DNA from: Bacillota bacterium
GTDB lineage: Bacteria; Bacillota; Sulfobacillia; UBA995; UBA9673
Reading direction: 5' to 3'
Length of the DNA stretch: 42,599 bases
Assembly: GCA_003599345.1 (NCBI GenBank)
Contig: QZJP01000060.1
Location: 1-42,599, forward strand
Below, piece by piece: positions 1 through 7,600 of the stretch (position 1 is its first letter; the number at the start of each line of letters is the position of its first letter). The notes beneath the pieces are model-generated. The model was not told where the DNA came from and searched no databases. It saw nothing but the letters and a program-made list of their open reading frames with translations. Made by a program: the position numbers and the translations under genes.

Positions 1-99
1 GTGGCTGTCCCGCCCACCTCGGTCGCCTTGTACGTGTCGTTCTCGGCGACCCGCAGTTTCCAGCCGGTCGGGAGGTTCGCGCAGGTGATGGAGTTGGCG
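1..99. repeat. Terminal direct repeat, left copy
   Basis: These 99 bases are identical to the last 99 bases of the window (42501-42599). An exact overlap of this size with an open reading frame running through it is what an assembler leaves when it linearises a circular or circularly permuted molecule. It is therefore probably an assembly overlap and not a biological terminal repeat. The unique circle is 42,500 bp. Confidence 0.95.
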
Positions 100-1019
100 C
101 CGGAGATGGATACGTTATCGCAGTGCCCGTGGGCGGTGTCGGGGGTGGCGTGGTAGAAACAGAGGAGGATTTCACCCGACGATAGCGCGCCATCCGTGGC
201 CTCCAGGATGAGTGCGCCGTCCTGCCAGACCTTGATGGCCCCGGCGACGTGAGCAACCTTGACGTTGTAATCGACACCGGCGGTCCAGGTGATAGAAGCC
301 GACTTGAGCGTGGTGGGAGCGCCGGCGACGACCTTGTAGATGATGGCCGTTATGCCGGTCCCGGTCCCCTGGACCTGAAAGCGGTAGTAGTTCGGCCCGT
401 TAGAGCGATGCCAGTAGAGCATGAATGTCGCGCCAGCGGAGATAGTCCGCGCCCGAGCGCAGACCACCGCGTCGCCGGAGTAGCTAGCGAGGGACATGAC
501 CGTGACCAAGGTGCCGCCCCCGCTAGCCTCAAGCGAAAGTTCGCCCGACTCGATGGCGGCTGTCGGGTTGGCTTCGGACCAGTTATTCGAGAGTGTCCCG
601 AAGGCACCGGTGGAGAAGTCGTCGAGGCCGTACTTCTTGCCGGTGGAGAGACGGGAGAGGGTGGCCACGGCTTCCCATTCGGCCTGCGAGTCGTAGCTCT
701 CGACCGGAGTCGTCGACTCGTAGAAGAGCTTGTCGTCGGCCGCGAAGACGAGGATGGAGGAGCCGTCCTCCTTGCGGTAGTTGTAAAGGCCCCTCACCGG
801 CCCCGTGGCGAAAGCGGCCGCGTACCGCTTCTGGTAGCCCGCCCGCTTCGTCAGGGTGCCCCGCTCGTCGTAGTGGAAGTTCTGGACGTCGGCGAGCTCG
901 TTGTCGGCAAGGAGCATCGGCGAGACCTTGTTGTTGAGCCCGCCGGAGAAATCGGCCAGCCGCACGACCTTGGGCTTCTGGAACTTCGGGTCGGGGTAGC
1001 GCTCGGGCGCCCTACTCAT
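1..1019 (-). CDS. Tail nozzle protein with inserted beta-sandwich domains, N-terminal part
   Basis: This is the first 334 or so codons of a gene that leaves the window at base 1 and continues at 42500 on the other end, giving 1256 aa in all. The ATG at 1019 overlaps the stop of the adaptor gene upstream (1012-1014). Residues 1-110 contain FSGGLNNKVSPMLLADNE and a following GTLTKRAGY motif. These are typical of the N-terminus of podovirus nozzle/tail-needle-platform proteins (P22 gp10 and T7 gp12 type). Residues about 130-310 form a separate beta-rich block (for example YYRFQVQG, KVWQDGALILEA) resembling LamG/DUF1080-type jelly rolls. The beta-propeller part lies in the other piece (39749-42599). 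The family call is from motif recognition; the insertion is read directly from the open frame. Confidence 0.8.
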   Translation of the reverse strand, partial: MSRAPERYPDPKFQKPKVVRLADFSGGLNNKVSPMLLADNELADVQNFHYDERGTLTKRAGYQKRYAAAFATGPVRGLYNYRKEDGSSILVFAADDKLFYESTTPVESYDSQAEWEAVATLSRLSTGKKYGLDDFSTGAFGTLSNNWSEANPTAAIESGELSLEASGGGTLVTVMSLASYSGDAVVCARARTISAGATFMLYWHRSNGPNYYRFQVQGTGTGITAIIYKVVAGAPTTLKSASITWTAGVDYNVKVAHVAGAIKVWQDGALILEATDGALSSGEILLCFYHATPDTAHGHCDNVSISGANSITCANLPTGWKLRVAENDTYKATEVGGTA

Positions 1020-1644
1020 CGAGGGTCACCGTCCGGATGCCCGGGTATTCGTCCCAGTCGTCGATGATGTGCCGCGGTCTCTCGGCCTGGCCCTGGCTCG
1101 CGAGTTCGGCGCACATCTCCTGGACGCCGCTCTCCCAGTCCCGGAGGTAGGTGACGTAGCCGGGGTCGTCGGCCTTCCGCTTGGCCTGGCCCGTGCAGTA
1201 GAGGTAGCAGAGATGGTGCCAGCGGGCGGGGAAGGAGGGGCTCTTGTCGTCCGCGGTCATCTCCGTCGCCCGGATGTCGTACCAGAGCTTCACGGTCAGG
1301 ACCGCGTTCGGGACGGGGTCGAGATAGACCTTGCTCTCGCCGGACATGACGTAGTACCGGGTGGGGGTGCCGCTCTCGCCGGTCCAGTCCTCAAGGGTGC
1401 CGGGCAGGAGGTCGTAACCGCCGCAGCGGACGCGCCTCGCGTTCAGGAAGTCCGAGGGCAGGGCATAGCCGGCTGTCCCGGAGACGGTCGAGAAGTCGGG
1501 GTTGAGCTTCCGGATCCCCGCCTTGGTCGTGGCGATCTCGTTCGCCTCGTTCAGCCAGTAGTTGAGTTCGACATCCGTCCAGAAGCCCTCGGTCGGCTCA
1601 ACTATCTCGCTTCTGACCCTTGCTCTCAACGCTCCCCGGTTCAA
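1012..1644 (-). CDS. Head-tail adaptor protein
   Basis: A 210-aa protein starting at a TTG (1644) preceded by GGGGGTG at a suitable distance. The N-terminal WTDVELNYWLNEANEIATTKAG, the central YALPSDFLNARRVRCGGYDLLPGTLEDW and the LDPVPN turn are typical of the short podovirus adaptor that docks under the portal ring and connects it to the nozzle (P22 gp4-like role). It lies directly before the nozzle gene and overlaps its start by eight bases. That order, capsid then adaptor then nozzle, is the usual one in short-tailed phages. The identification rests on motif resemblance and position; exact family membership was not tested. Confidence 0.75.
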   Translation of the reverse strand: MNRGALRARVRSEIVEPTEGFWTDVELNYWLNEANEIATTKAGIRKLNPDFSTVSGTAGYALPSDFLNARRVRCGGYDLLPGTLEDWTGESGTPTRYYVMSGESKVYLDPVPNAVLTVKLWYDIRATEMTADDKSPSFPARWHHLCYLYCTGQAKRKADDPGYVTYLRDWESGVQEMCAELASQGQAERPRHIIDDWDEYPGIRTVTLDE

Positions 1645-2059
1645 GCGTGTTCACCCCCTGGACGACCACCTTGCCGGCGAACTTGAGCTCGTCGGCCACC
1701 CCGTGCGCCAGGCTCTCGAGGTCCGACTCCCAGCGTTTCTCGCGCTCCTCTTCAACCCGCTCGACCTCCCGCAGGATCTCGGGGAACCGCTCGCGACGGT
1801 TGGCCCTGAGCGTCTCGAGGACGCGGTTGTCGAGCATCCGGAAGCGCCCGTCGGGCTCCTGGACGCGCATGACCATGGTTTCCTCGCCCGGGGCCCGCCG
1901 GTCATGCACCTCGAAACGCCACAGATTGGGGTTCCAGGCGACGAAGAGGTCGGGGTCGACCTCCTTGACGCGGTCGATGATGCCGAACGGATCCCCCGGA
2001 CCCGAGCCGAGGATCGGCACGGACTTCCGGGGACGGGACTGCAGGATGGGGACTCCCAT
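1598..2059 (-). CDS. Conserved virion-region protein of unknown function
   Basis: A 153-aa protein with an ATG start at 2059. The N-terminal half (residues 1-80) is rich in short beta-type segments (FVAWNPNLWRFEVHD, MVMRVQEPDGRFRM). The second half (about 80-130) is a highly charged helix (REVERVEEEREKRWESDLESL). It overlaps the adaptor start by 47 bases, so the two are probably translated together. Proteins of this shape between capsid and adaptor genes are common in tailed phages and are usually hypothetical. A minor head or head-completion role is likely from position only. Confidence 0.6.
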   Translation of the reverse strand: MGVPILQSRPRKSVPILGSGPGDPFGIIDRVKEVDPDLFVAWNPNLWRFEVHDRRAPGEETMVMRVQEPDGRFRMLDNRVLETLRANRRERFPEILREVERVEEEREKRWESDLESLAHGVADELKFAGKVVVQGVNTLEPGSVESKGQKRDS

Positions 2060-2140
2060 GATTGGACCTCCGTTATTCGGTGCCGAATATCCCGACGGCG
2101 GGGGCCCGGGTGGACCCCCGCCACGTTCCGTCCTACTGAC

Positions 2141-2665
2141 CTAACTCATCGTGAGTTCGACCTGGAGCACTGCGCCGACGAGATTGGCGGCCGCCGCGGC
2201 CTTCGTGCAGGTCAGGCCGACCACGTCCCCCGCACCCAGCACCTTGTGGCTAGCGTTGAGATCGCCAAGGGTCCACTCGGCATAGGCGCTGATGCCCGCG
2301 CCACCGGTGGCCTGCGTGGTCTTGGATGCGATGGTGTCCGACCCGGACCCGTTCGCCCCCTTGTCGACGAGGGCAATGGTCCAGTAATCGATGTCGTTCG
2401 CGGCGATTGCCGTGGTGTTGATGAGGTAGGCGGCGGCGATGGCGCAGGCCGCCGGGGCGTGGAAACCCGCGAAGGAGCCGGTCGCCGAGAGCGTACCGAT
2501 GGGAATGGTGATGATCCGGGTATTGGCTATCGTGGAAAGCTTCGCTGGCGTAATGGCCAAGGCGGCAACCTTGGCTTCCGTCACGGCCAAGTCGTCGATG
2601 TTGTCGGTTTGGATTCGGGCACCTTCCTTGAACACGGGGCAGGCGTCCTGTACGTAATCGGGCAA
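2141..2665 (-). CDS. Probable head decoration or head-fibre protein
   Basis: A 174-aa protein starting at a TTG (2665) behind a strong GGAGGAGG site. The first 50 residues look like a short fibre or linker (LAVTEAKVAALAITPAKLS). The rest is a compact Ala/Thr/Gly-rich beta domain ending in LVGAVLQVELTMS. It lies immediately downstream of the major capsid gene, where phages often encode decoration proteins. The repeated short AVTEAKVAALAITPAKL pattern is like trimeric fibre stalks. No catalytic motif is seen. The role is inferred from position and composition. Confidence 0.55.
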   Translation of the reverse strand: MPDYVQDACPVFKEGARIQTDNIDDLAVTEAKVAALAITPAKLSTIANTRIITIPIGTLSATGSFAGFHAPAACAIAAAYLINTTAIAANDIDYWTIALVDKGANGSGSDTIASKTTQATGGAGISAYAEWTLGDLNASHKVLGAGDVVGLTCTKAAAAANLVGAVLQVELTMS

Positions 2666-2739
2666 CTCAGCCTCCTCCTCTCAGGAGAAAGTAGGGCCGC
2701 CCGGGAAGAGAAAGGGGCGGCCCCTTGGCCCGCTCGGGG

Positions 2740-3936
2740 TTACTTCTCGGTGATGTCCTTCAGCGCGGCATGGCGCCCGCGGTGGTTCGTGACCATGTTC
2801 GAGAACCAGTAGTAGACGCCGTAGTAGCCGAGGTTCCCGTCGTCCTTGAGGACCGAGCCGTCGTCGTCCTTCCAGCTCGGCTTGGCCATCTCGGCGAATT
2901 CGAGGTGGTCCTCGTCGATGTACCAGATGATGTGGTTCGGGGCGTCACGATCGGTCACAAGCGGCTTGTCGTTGTAGAGCAGGGCGGAGAAGCCGCCCTC
3001 GAGCTTTGTGACCATCTCTCCCGTGAACCGCTTCATCGAGGTCAGGAGGTCCATGTAGGCCCGGCGGACACCGAAGGAGGTGATCATGAGGCTGACGTCC
3101 CCGCCGTGGTTCTCGGCCGGCGCGTCGAAGCACGTCTGCATCAGGATCTCGGTCAGAGACCGGTTCGTCCCGCCGTTGCTGTTGACGTAGGCCCGCCAGT
3201 ACTCGTTGTCGGCGGAAGCCGAGTTGATGGTCCCGATGGTGCCGCTGTCGCTGATCATGCCCGCGAGGCCCATGGTCTCCAGGCCGTAGTTCCCGGTCCG
3301 GTAGACGCCGAAGGTGTTGTCGGTCGTCACGGAGGCCGCGATGGTGATGGTCTTGTTGGTCTTGTCGATGGCGCTGATGAGGGAGTTGACGCAGCCGGTG
3401 CTGGTCGCGCCGCTGGCCTTGACCAGGACATCGACGTACATCCCGACGCGGAGGTGCTTCATCTGCGCCGTGGAGGCGAGCTGCACGGTCGTCGAAGCGG
3501 TGGTCGTCCCGCAGGTCTCGAGGAGCCCCGTCCCGTCGCCGTAGGCCTGACGGTTGATGTCGGCCGCCAGGTCCTTGGCCATGCCGCGGGTCTCGGAGGA
3601 GATGGCCCTCACGAACGCGGCGTCGTCGCCCTTGGTGGCGGTGATGACGACCTGGGTCAGGCTGATGGAACCCCAGTTGTACTTGGGGGTGTATTCCGCG
3701 TCAGCGAACTGCTGGTTGCGGGCGGTGGGCTTCGTGCCGGTCTCGGCCCGGGCCCCGACGCCTTCGTTCCGACCTGTGTGGAGGGGCACGATGAACTTCC
3801 GGCCCCTGAGGTCGGTGTACTTCCCGGTCCGCTGGAGCCGCTTGAGGAGGATGGTCTTGTTGAAGACCTGGTCCTCGACGGCGGGAGCGAGCTGGTCCTT
3901 CAGTACCGGATCATAGGTGGTCATGTTGCCGGCCAC
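2740..3936 (-). CDS. Major capsid protein
   Basis: A 398-aa protein with a GTG start (3936) behind AAGGTG; an in-frame ATG four codons later is possible. It follows the scaffold gene by 15 bases, the classic scaffold-capsid order. The sequence begins with a segment of the kind seen at capsid N-termini (DPVLKDQLAPAVEDQVFNKTILLKRL), then FIVPLHTGRNEGVGARAETG and a long beta-rich body, with DINRQAYGDGTG near residue 145. These are the features of phage coat proteins with the HK97 fold. It should form the icosahedral shell. The capsid fold is inferred from family resemblance, order and size; no protease gene or cleavable delta-domain was seen. Confidence 0.85.
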   Translation of the reverse strand: MAGNMTTYDPVLKDQLAPAVEDQVFNKTILLKRLQRTGKYTDLRGRKFIVPLHTGRNEGVGARAETGTKPTARNQQFADAEYTPKYNWGSISLTQVVITATKGDDAAFVRAISSETRGMAKDLAADINRQAYGDGTGLLETCGTTTASTTVQLASTAQMKHLRVGMYVDVLVKASGATSTGCVNSLISAIDKTNKTITIAASVTTDNTFGVYRTGNYGLETMGLAGMISDSGTIGTINSASADNEYWRAYVNSNGGTNRSLTEILMQTCFDAPAENHGGDVSLMITSFGVRRAYMDLLTSMKRFTGEMVTKLEGGFSALLYNDKPLVTDRDAPNHIIWYIDEDHLEFAEMAKPSWKDDDGSVLKDDGNLGYYGVYYWFSNMVTNHRGRHAALKDITEK

Positions 3937-3951
3937 TCGGGATCACCTTCC

Positions 3952-4734
3952 CTACTGCGTGGCGGTCCGGCGAGCCCGGATGTTCTCGATGGCAGCCTTC
4001 TCGGCGTGTTCCCACCGCTCGCGGTCCGAGCCGAAGTGCTTCTTCTCGGCATCCTTGGGGGGTGGGGCGCCGCCTTTGCCTTCGGGAGCCGGTGTCGCCC
4101 CGGCCTGCTCACGCTTGGTTTTGACATATTCCTCGACCCCCTCGCGCTTGCCGCGCTCGTAGGCCGTCTTTTCGATGGCCTTGGGGTCGACCTTGGAGAG
4201 TTCCTCGAACTTCATGTGGCGCCAGGCGAGTTCGAGGTTGGTGGTCCCCAGGTCCACAGCCGTCCGGATGATCTCCTGCTCCAGCGCCTTGGCGTCGGGG
4301 TGCTTCGCGAAGAGGCCCTGGAGGTCTCTCTCCAGAGCCATGTCCTCGACCTGCTCCTCGATGGTCTTGAAGCGCGCCTCGTAGGGGTCGGGGGACTCCC
4401 TCTCCCCGCCTTGTGACATGCGCGCCTCATACTCGCGCTGGAGCCGAGCCGTCTCCTGACTCAGCCGTGCCTGGTACTGCGCTTCCGCCCGGCGGAGCCG
4501 GTCCTGCACGGTCCGGTCAAGGTCCGCCTGCGTGAAGGTCTTCGCCGGCGCGGGCGCCGCGGGGGCTCCTGCCGCTCCCGCTCCACCCGCTGGCTGGCCG
4601 CCGTCGGCCTGCCCCGCTGGGGCCTGTCCTTCTCCTGTTCCGGCTGTTGCCGCCGCCGTGGCGTCAGGGGGAGCCGCGCTCCCCGCTCCGGTCCCGCCCG
4701 TGCCTTCTACGTCAAAAGCGTCTAGTGGTGGCAA
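3952..4734 (-). CDS. Capsid scaffold protein
   Basis: A 260-aa protein. The start is best placed at TTG 4734, because the upstream in-frame GTG (4743) lies inside the GGAGGTG ribosome site, which is seven bases from the TTG. Residues 10-65 are a low-complexity Gly/Ala/Pro/Thr linker. Residues 70-150 form a charged coiled coil (RRAEAQYQARLSQETARLQREYEARM). The C-terminus is basic (RARRTATQ). This layout, and the place between portal and capsid genes, match phage scaffolding proteins that guide procapsid assembly through a basic C-terminal helix. No protease motif is visible, so it is probably a pure scaffold. Confidence 0.75.
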   Translation of the reverse strand: MPPLDAFDVEGTGGTGAGSAAPPDATAAATAGTGEGQAPAGQADGGQPAGGAGAAGAPAAPAPAKTFTQADLDRTVQDRLRRAEAQYQARLSQETARLQREYEARMSQGGERESPDPYEARFKTIEEQVEDMALERDLQGLFAKHPDAKALEQEIIRTAVDLGTTNLELAWRHMKFEELSKVDPKAIEKTAYERGKREGVEEYVKTKREQAGATPAPEGKGGAPPPKDAEKKHFGSDRERWEHAEKAAIENIRARRTATQ

Positions 4735-4835
4735 TTCTCGCACCTCCGGCTTCCCGCCGTGGGGTCTTGTACAAGCGAACGACCGGGGTGTCCCCGGCCG
4801 GCTATCCCTTCTTACGTCCTTGCGCGGCTAGGGCA

Positions 4836-6809
4836 CTAGGGTCCCGGACCCCCGGTCGCCCGGCCAGGCGGCGCTTGAGCGCCCGGAACCGGGCCCCCGA
4901 GCCCGAGCGAGGCCTCGAGCTCACCCAGAGCACCTCCGATCGCGGGAACCGGCCTGGCCGACCTTACGGCCGCGCCGAACCCGGCTCCCTGTCGCGGCTG
5001 CCCTTGGGCGTTCTCGGCCGCCATGAGGTCGGCCGCCTCGAACTGCCTGTGCTGGGCGATGTGGGCCCGGAACAGGGTCTGGGCGTCAGGAGGCAGCCGC
5101 TCGTACTCCTGGGACTTCATGAACCGCGTGTGCTCCCCGAAGTGGACGGGATGGTTGTGCCAGTCCTCGACGACGACCACCCTTAGCTGCTGCATGGTCT
5201 CGTTCTCACGCTCAGCCTGCGCCATGTCCGCCTCCAGGTCTTCGTACAGGCCCTCCACGTCGCCGAACTCGAGCATCTTGAGAGCCACCCGGGGGTCCCG
5301 GATCAGCTTCTCGTGCCAGAGGTTGATGATGAACTCCTGCCTGGCCACCCGGCTCTGCGGCAGGCTCGAACCGGCCTGCACCCTCACGTCGACGTCCTCC
5401 GGGATGTCCTCCCGGCTGAACTGGAAGACCTCGACGGTGTTGTCCTCGCCGATGATCCTGCCTACGCGCGGCTCGAGGTAAAACTGGCGGCCGAGCCGGA
5501 GCTTGTTGGTCTCAAGCCGTTCCATGGCATCCTCGTAGTCCTGGGAGGTCGGGCCGAGCCGCGTGTCGTCCTGCTCCTGGAGGTAGGCGATGGCTATGCC
5601 GGACTTCGCGCCGCTGGCGCCGGTCTGGGCGTGGGTCACCTCGTGCTGGCCTGAGACCTCCATGAAGTCCTTCTCGATGCGGTCCAGGAGCCGCCAGAAT
5701 GTCGCGGGTGTCTCCTTGCCCACGATGGGCTCGGGCTTCGGTGCTCCCGGGATCAGGTCATATTCTACAAGCACCCCCGGCTGGCTCGTAAAGGGTGTCC
5801 TCACCTGGTTCCGGACGGCGAGAAGGCCTGGCCGGAGGTTGAGGTTCTTGGACTCGACGGCCTGGGAGTAGGTCTTGTTGTACTCCCGCTGGATGTCCAC
5901 GAGGTCGGTCACGACGCTGTCGCCGTAGAACTTGCCGGGAATCGGGAGGTGGCGGACCCGAATGAAGGGTATCTGGACCTTCGGGTAGGGGTTGTCCCCC
6001 GCGTAGAGCACCTTGTCCTCGGCGTAGACCACGTAGCGGCCGTTGGGATGCTTCCTTGACGACCTTTCCCAGAATTCCTTCACCAGAATCCCGCTCAGGT
6101 TGCCGTAGCCCTTCTCCTCGAGAGCGCCGAGCCGGCCCTCGAGGGTGTCCTCGCCGTTGATCGTCTGCTCGTCCATCTCCACGTCGAACTTCTCGAGCAC
6201 GTAGGCCCCAGACCGGACCTTCACGTGGAAGCACCACTGCATGTCCTCTACGTCTTCCCCCAGGGGGTCCCAGTAGGTCTCGAACGGGCTGCAACCGTCC
6301 ACCGAGACCTCCCCGAGATGCTCCCCGCTCTCGGTCATGACGGGCCCGTAGAACTTGTCCCAGTAGTTCTTCAGGAAGCCGGTCCCGGTGATGAGGGCCC
6401 AGAGGAGGGTGCTCTTCGTCGCCCGGTCGCTTCCGCTCGGGCGCCAGAGGTATTCGAGGATCTTCTCGTTGCCCTTGGCCTGAGCCTCCGCATCCGGGTC
6501 GCTACGAGCCGGCTGCACGCCTATTGTCGGCCGCTGCTTGGTGAGCTTGGCGTATTCGGTCCGCACGATGGACCTCACGCGGTTGACGGTGAGCATGACA
6601 CGCCAGGAGGGCACGACCGGCCTTATCAGCCTCGATGAGGCCGGGTTCCACAGGACCCACTGCTTGTTGAGATAGAACGCCAGGTTGATGAGCCACTGCG
6701 GCTCGTGCGGTTGCCGCGCCTTCTTGGCCCGCTCGTAGAGTTCGTCGAGGTCCTCGATGAGCTTGCGGCCCTCGCCTTTGGCGGTCCAGAGCGCGCTGTC
6801 CTTAGCCAC
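4836..6809 (-). CDS. Portal protein
   Basis: A 657-aa protein with a GTG start at 6809 and GGAGG about eight bases upstream. The N-terminal WLINLAFYLNKQWVLWN, the segment SIVRTEYAKLTKQRPTIGVQPA and the central VSGQHEVTHAQTGASGAKSGIAIAYLQEQ are typical of podovirus portals of the P22 gp1 / upper-collar type. The family's usual size is 500-750 residues. It forms the dodecameric ring through which DNA enters and leaves the head, with terminase docking on it. The C-terminal 50 residues are Gly/Pro-rich and probably disordered. It sits between the terminase group and the scaffold and capsid genes. Confidence 0.88.
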   Translation of the reverse strand: MAKDSALWTAKGEGRKLIEDLDELYERAKKARQPHEPQWLINLAFYLNKQWVLWNPASSRLIRPVVPSWRVMLTVNRVRSIVRTEYAKLTKQRPTIGVQPARSDPDAEAQAKGNEKILEYLWRPSGSDRATKSTLLWALITGTGFLKNYWDKFYGPVMTESGEHLGEVSVDGCSPFETYWDPLGEDVEDMQWCFHVKVRSGAYVLEKFDVEMDEQTINGEDTLEGRLGALEEKGYGNLSGILVKEFWERSSRKHPNGRYVVYAEDKVLYAGDNPYPKVQIPFIRVRHLPIPGKFYGDSVVTDLVDIQREYNKTYSQAVESKNLNLRPGLLAVRNQVRTPFTSQPGVLVEYDLIPGAPKPEPIVGKETPATFWRLLDRIEKDFMEVSGQHEVTHAQTGASGAKSGIAIAYLQEQDDTRLGPTSQDYEDAMERLETNKLRLGRQFYLEPRVGRIIGEDNTVEVFQFSREDIPEDVDVRVQAGSSLPQSRVARQEFIINLWHEKLIRDPRVALKMLEFGDVEGLYEDLEADMAQAERENETMQQLRVVVVEDWHNHPVHFGEHTRFMKSQEYERLPPDAQTLFRAHIAQHRQFEAADLMAAENAQGQPRQGAGFGAAVRSARPVPAIGGALGELEASLGLGGPVPGAQAPPGRATGGPGP

Positions 6810-7086
6810 GTCTCATCGCCTCCAGGCGCCTCTGTTCCAGGATTGCCTCCTCTTCGTCGGTCAGAGCCTGGGCCGTGGTCGTGTTGGGGGGCCGCTGGGC
6901 TATGAGCCCTTGCGTGTAGAGACTCCAGTCCTGCGCCATGAGGCGGGAGAGGAGGTCGGCTCGCTCCCGGGTCCAGGCCTCGCGTTCCACGCGGAACACC
7001 TGTTCGCGCTCGCGCTCCCGCCAGGCTACGAACCCCAGGGCGGCGACGAACACGACCAGGGCGAACAATAAGTCGAACCCGCTCAC
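6802..7086 (-). CDS. Small membrane-anchored coiled-coil protein
   Basis: A 94-aa protein with a GTG start (7086) that overlaps the end of the gene before it. Residues 4-22 (FDLLFALVVFVAALGFVAW) are one clear membrane span. They are followed by a charged helix (REREREQVFRVEREAW) and a polar C-terminal tail. It ends eight bases inside the portal start. The form is like an i-spanin or a minor membrane protein, but the place before the portal gene and the likely Gram-positive host argue against a spanin. Function unknown. Confidence 0.65.
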   Translation of the reverse strand: MSGFDLLFALVVFVAALGFVAWREREREQVFRVEREAWTRERADLLSRLMAQDWSLYTQGLIAQRPPNTTTAQALTDEEEAILEQRRLEAMRRG

Positions 7087-7400
7087 AGTCCCCGCCTCGC
7101 CTTCTCCGCTTCGACTTCCTCGAGGAGATCCGCTATGACGTCCCGGCGCTGCTCCTTCGGGGGCTTGACGTGCTTCACCGTGACCTTGCCCTTGTGGGGG
7201 CCCTTCAGGAACTCCTGAAAGGCCTCCGTGCTCTCAATCTCATCGGCCTCGGTCTTGACCGTCTCCACGGTCACGCGTGGGGCCCGGGCCAGGGCCTCCT
7301 TGCCGGCAGGGGTCTTGAAATACTCCCTGAGGGCCTGCCTGACGCATCGGGGGTCCCACCCACAGGCCTCCGCCAGGGCGAAAAGTTCGGTCCGGGTCAT
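7083..7400 (-). CDS. Hypothetical protein, terminase-portal interval
   Basis: A 105-aa protein; the ATG at 7400 overlaps the stop of the upstream zinc-finger gene (ATGA). Residues 3-35 (RTELFALAEACGWDPRCVRQALREYF) could fold as a small helical DNA-binding domain. The rest is charged, with a C-terminal helix (VIADLLEEVEAEKARRGL). It is translationally coupled to both neighbours, so it belongs to the packaging/portal operon. No known family was recognised. A link to packaging is possible but unsupported. Confidence 0.65.
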   Translation of the reverse strand: MTRTELFALAEACGWDPRCVRQALREYFKTPAGKEALARAPRVTVETVKTEADEIESTEAFQEFLKGPHKGKVTVKHVKPPKEQRRDVIADLLEEVEAEKARRGL

Positions 7401-7600
7401 GAGGCCTTCCCGCCTCGCTCCACCCGCCTCTGCTCGTGGTAGTCGGCCACCCGGACGACCCTGTAGACCTTCCGGGCGCACTCCATGCAGAGGTCGTCCA
7501 CCGGGCTCACGCTGACGTACCCGCCCGCGCGGACGTGGACGCAGATCACGCACGCCCGCGTCATGTCCTCGGCATGGTAGCTCATTTGGAACTCGTTCAC
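7397..7600 (-). CDS. Small zinc-finger-like protein next to terminase
   Basis: A 67-aa protein starting at GTG 7600, which overlaps the large terminase stop (GTGA), with GGAG nine bases upstream. Two CxxC pairs (CVIC at about residues 16-19 and CMEC at about 37-40) suggest one structural zinc site. The C-terminus is basic (RKVYRVVRVADYHEQRRVERGG). Small zinc-binding proteins beside terminase genes often help in packaging, but many are HNH nucleases; no HNH histidine pattern is visible here. Function unknown. Confidence 0.65.
   Translation of the reverse strand: MNEFQMSYHAEDMTRACVICVHVRAGGYVSVSPVDDLCMECARKVYRVVRVADYHEQRRVERGGKAS

Noticed and set aside
2725-4416. 563-codon open frame on the plus strand
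   Set aside because: Antisense to the capsid and scaffold genes; Val/Gly/Asp-rich shadow without start signals.
7397-7600. HNH endonuclease near terminase
   Set aside because: The CxxC pairs are there, but no HNH histidine and asparagine pattern is visible in the 67 residues.
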